DNA of 64,000 bases from Eudorina sp. 2006-703-Eu-15 (taxonomy: Eukaryota; Chlorophyta; Chlorophyceae; Chlamydomonadales; Volvocaceae). The notes under the pieces were generated by a model that saw only the letters and a program-made list of their open reading frames with translations, did not search any database and was not told the origin of the DNA. The number at the start of each line of letters is the position of its first letter. Position 1 is the first letter of the stretch. A program made the position numbers and the translations under genes. The DNA lies in assembly GCA_003117195.1 (NCBI GenBank), contig BDSI01000019.1, positions 310,001-374,000 of the forward strand, read 5' to 3'. Below, piece by piece: positions 61,943 through 64,000 of this stretch.

Positions 61943-63371
61943 TTTCAGCTCGCAGCTGCAGCTACAGCATCAGCATCAGCTCAGCCCCGCTCAGGGGGGT
62001 TTGTTGTGTGATCCGTTTCCGGTTTGTGTAGGGCAGAAGTGAAAGGGGGTTTCAGTTCGGCTTTGTGGGGGGCCTCGAGGGTGCTGGGGTCTAGGGGGGC
62101 CAGTGTTGTAGGGGTGAGGGCCTCCAGTGTTGGGTTGGCGAGGGAGGGGCGTGCCTGCTTGCTGCGCCCCGCAGGGTACCAGCCCTGGACGTTTCCGTTG
62201 CTCGTGGCGTGCTCTGCCGGGCCGGCGTCTGTTGGCGTGGCTGGCAGAGCGGCGCCCTGTTGTGCGGCCCTGCGGTGTGCTCGTGCTTGAGGGCACCCGG
62301 GTTCGGCCGTGACGTGCTTGGCGCCTTGGTGTGCTCGTGCCCTGGCCTCCTGTGCCTTGGGCGGCACCTCGGTGCTTTTGGGTTCGTGCGAGCCTGGGGG
62401 TCTGTTTTTGGGGGTGGGGGGTTTGGGTTCCTTCTGTTGGGCGGTCTGGTGTGTCTCCTTCTGTTGGGAGTTCCGGTGTTCTCTGGGGCTGCTGCAGGTT
62501 GTTGCTTCCGTTGTTTGCTTTGTGTCTTCTGTGGCTGCTGCAGTTGGGTGTTGCCCTGCTTCTTTGGGTAGTGTTTGCTGTGTTCTGGTTTTGTAGCTGT
62601 TTTTCTTTTTTTTTTGTTTTTTGTTGTTTGTTGGTGGGTGGGTCGCCTTGGCCTTCCGTCTCGCCTGGTGGCCTGGAGTAGGAGGTGCGGCCTTGTTGTG
62701 CCGTTTTGCCGCTTTGGGAGCTTTTCTCTCCCTCTGCCGCCCTGTCCCTGTCCCCGTCCTGTCTGTGCGGTTGGCGTTACTTGGTTCCCTTTCCTTCTGG
62801 TTGGTGCCTCTGGGGCTCGGTTGTGGTTTTTTTTTTTTTTTTTTTTTTTTCTGAAGGAACCAGGACTCGGGACGGGGTGCCTTTCTTTATGTTGTCTGGC
62901 GGTCCTCTGATGCTGCCACTACTCCACGAGCGGCTAGCGGGCCGGGCTTCTGGGCGTCTCCACAGGCCAGCTGGATGACTTAGGATGGGTGAGAGTCTTG
63001 TAAACCTCCAGACGGGACAGGGACGGGTGGGCACCCTCCGTCTCGACACACCCCTGACAACTTGCCAGTGGCTGGGGTCGATCCCAGGACCTCCCGGGGG
63101 GAATTGCGAGGTTTCCCTGTTGCCAGCCAAAGTGCCTCATTGTCACCTTCTGGGGGTGCTGGTGAGTTCGTATCGTCCCCGGTAGGACTTGAACCCGGGT
63201 CACCCGGGCCAAATGTTGTGCCTTAACATTTGGTGTCAGAACTTACCTTTGGTGTGGTGTGGTGTGGTGGTCTTTGCTTGCCGTCTGGCCTTCTTCCCGG
63301 CTTGCTGTTTGGTCTGCTTCCGTCCCTTTGTCCTTGTAACGTCCCTCTCAGAAAAAAAAAAAAAAAAAAAA
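61943..63371 (+). mobile_element. LINE 3' UTR and poly(A), split by a SINE
   Basis: Directly follows the ORF2 stop. Segments 61943-62826 and 63248-63371 form a roughly 1-kb 3' UTR ending TTGTAACGTCCCTCTCAG and a run of about 20 A. This defines the sense strand of the family and shows that all shorter copies are 5'-truncated 3' ends. It stays open in several frames on both strands, but I see no recognisable protein. Confidence 0.9.
62827..63247 (-). mobile_element. tRNA-headed SINE, copy 3 (longest)
   Basis: Minus-strand element of about 420 nt with poly(T) of about 22 at its left edge. The B-box complement GGACTTGAACCCGGGTCACC is at 63186-63205, and a head beyond it includes AAATGTTGTGCCTTAACATT, an imperfect hairpin. 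The target is the LINE 3' UTR, with TGTGG-type sequence on both sides. Confidence 0.85.
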
Positions 63372-64000
63372 AGAGGGAGAGAAAAGCTCCCAAAGCGGCA
63401 AAACGGCACAACAAGGCCGCACCTCCTACTCCAGGCCACCAGGCGAGACGGAAGGCCAAAGACGACCCACCCACCAACAAACAACAAAAAAAAAGAAAAA
63501 CAGCTACAAAACCAGAACACAGCAACGAGGCAAACACTACCCAAAGAAGCAGGGCAACACCCAACTGCAGCAGCCACAGAAGACACAAAGCAAACAACGG
63601 AAGCAAACAACCTGCAGCAGCCCCAGAGAACACTGGAACTCCCAACAGAAGGAGACACACCAGACCGCCCAACAGAAGGAACCCAAACCCCCCACCCCCC
63701 AAAAACAGATCCCCCAGGCGCGCACGAACCCAAAAGCACCGAGGTGCCGCCCAAGGCACAGGAGGCCAGGGCACGAGCACACCAAGGCGCCAAGCACGTC
63801 ACGGCCGAACCCGGGTGCCCTCAAGCACGAGCACACCGCAGGGCTGCACAACAGGGCGCCGCTCTGCCAGCCACGCCAACAGACGCCGGCCCGGCAGAGC
63901 ACGAGCACGCCACGAGCAACGGAAACGTCCAGGGCTGGTACCCTGCGGGGCGCAGCAAGCAGGCACGCCCCTCCCTCGCCAACCCAACACTGGAGGCCCT
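63372..64000 (-). mobile_element. Antisense LINE 3' UTR segment lacking its 3' end, running off the window
   Basis: Starts abruptly at GAGGGAGAGAAAAGCTCCC, about 175 nt inside the 3' UTR, directly against the poly(A) of the preceding LINE. It then follows the reverse complement of the 3' UTR to the window edge. Confidence 0.85.

Overview
The window looks like nuclear DNA of a GC-rich, intron-dense green alga of the volvocine/Chlamydomonas type. This rests on strongly GC-rich coding sequence, many short exons with GT-AG borders and conserved phases, TGTAA just upstream of the poly(A) of a resident retrotransposon (the usual poly(A) signal in this group), and two plastid-pathway genes. The taxonomic call is an inference; no marker gene is present.

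Layout. 1-9.3 kb: two minus-strand genes whose products sit at opposite ends of the chlorophyll side-chain pathway. They are a geranylgeranyl diphosphate synthase (2.5-5.0 kb, five exons recovered, 5' end missing) and a chlorophyllase-like alpha/beta hydrolase (6.7-9.3 kb, five exons, 465 codons with Ser-Asp-His triad). 12-20.7 kb: a direct tandem segmental duplication of about 4.2-4.6 kb, each unit holding one minus-strand gene for a Ser/Gly/Pro-rich protein of unrecognised family. The second copy has two in-frame TAG codons in its C-terminal pentapeptide repeat and carries a long perfect hairpin nearby. 21.3-24.6 kb: a five-exon minus-strand gene of unknown function whose splice phases all agree. 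24.6-28.3 kb: AT-richer DNA with no supported gene.

28.3-55.2 kb: one very large plus-strand gene for a Piezo mechanosensitive channel, at least 31 exons and roughly 4,400 codons. It carries the PF(X2)E(X6)W signature, cap-domain blocks and the inner-helix/C-terminal pore block. Its introns hold a tRNA-Val(UAC), several satellites, a 39-nt tandem repeat that multiplies one splice donor six times, and recurrent small repeats. One of these repeats sits in inverted orientation just inside the donor and acceptor of several introns and also occurs in the unrelated gene at 21-24 kb.

54.5-64 kb: a retrotransposon nest. An L1-like LINE on the plus strand (reverse transcriptase, zinc-knuckle tail, stop, 3' UTR, poly(A)) is broken by 5'-truncated copies of its own 3' end, mostly antisense, and by a tRNA-headed SINE with poly(A). 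Two LINE 3'-end fragments lie in the last Piezo intron and directly after the Piezo stop codon, where they place TGTAA signals on the Piezo sense strand.
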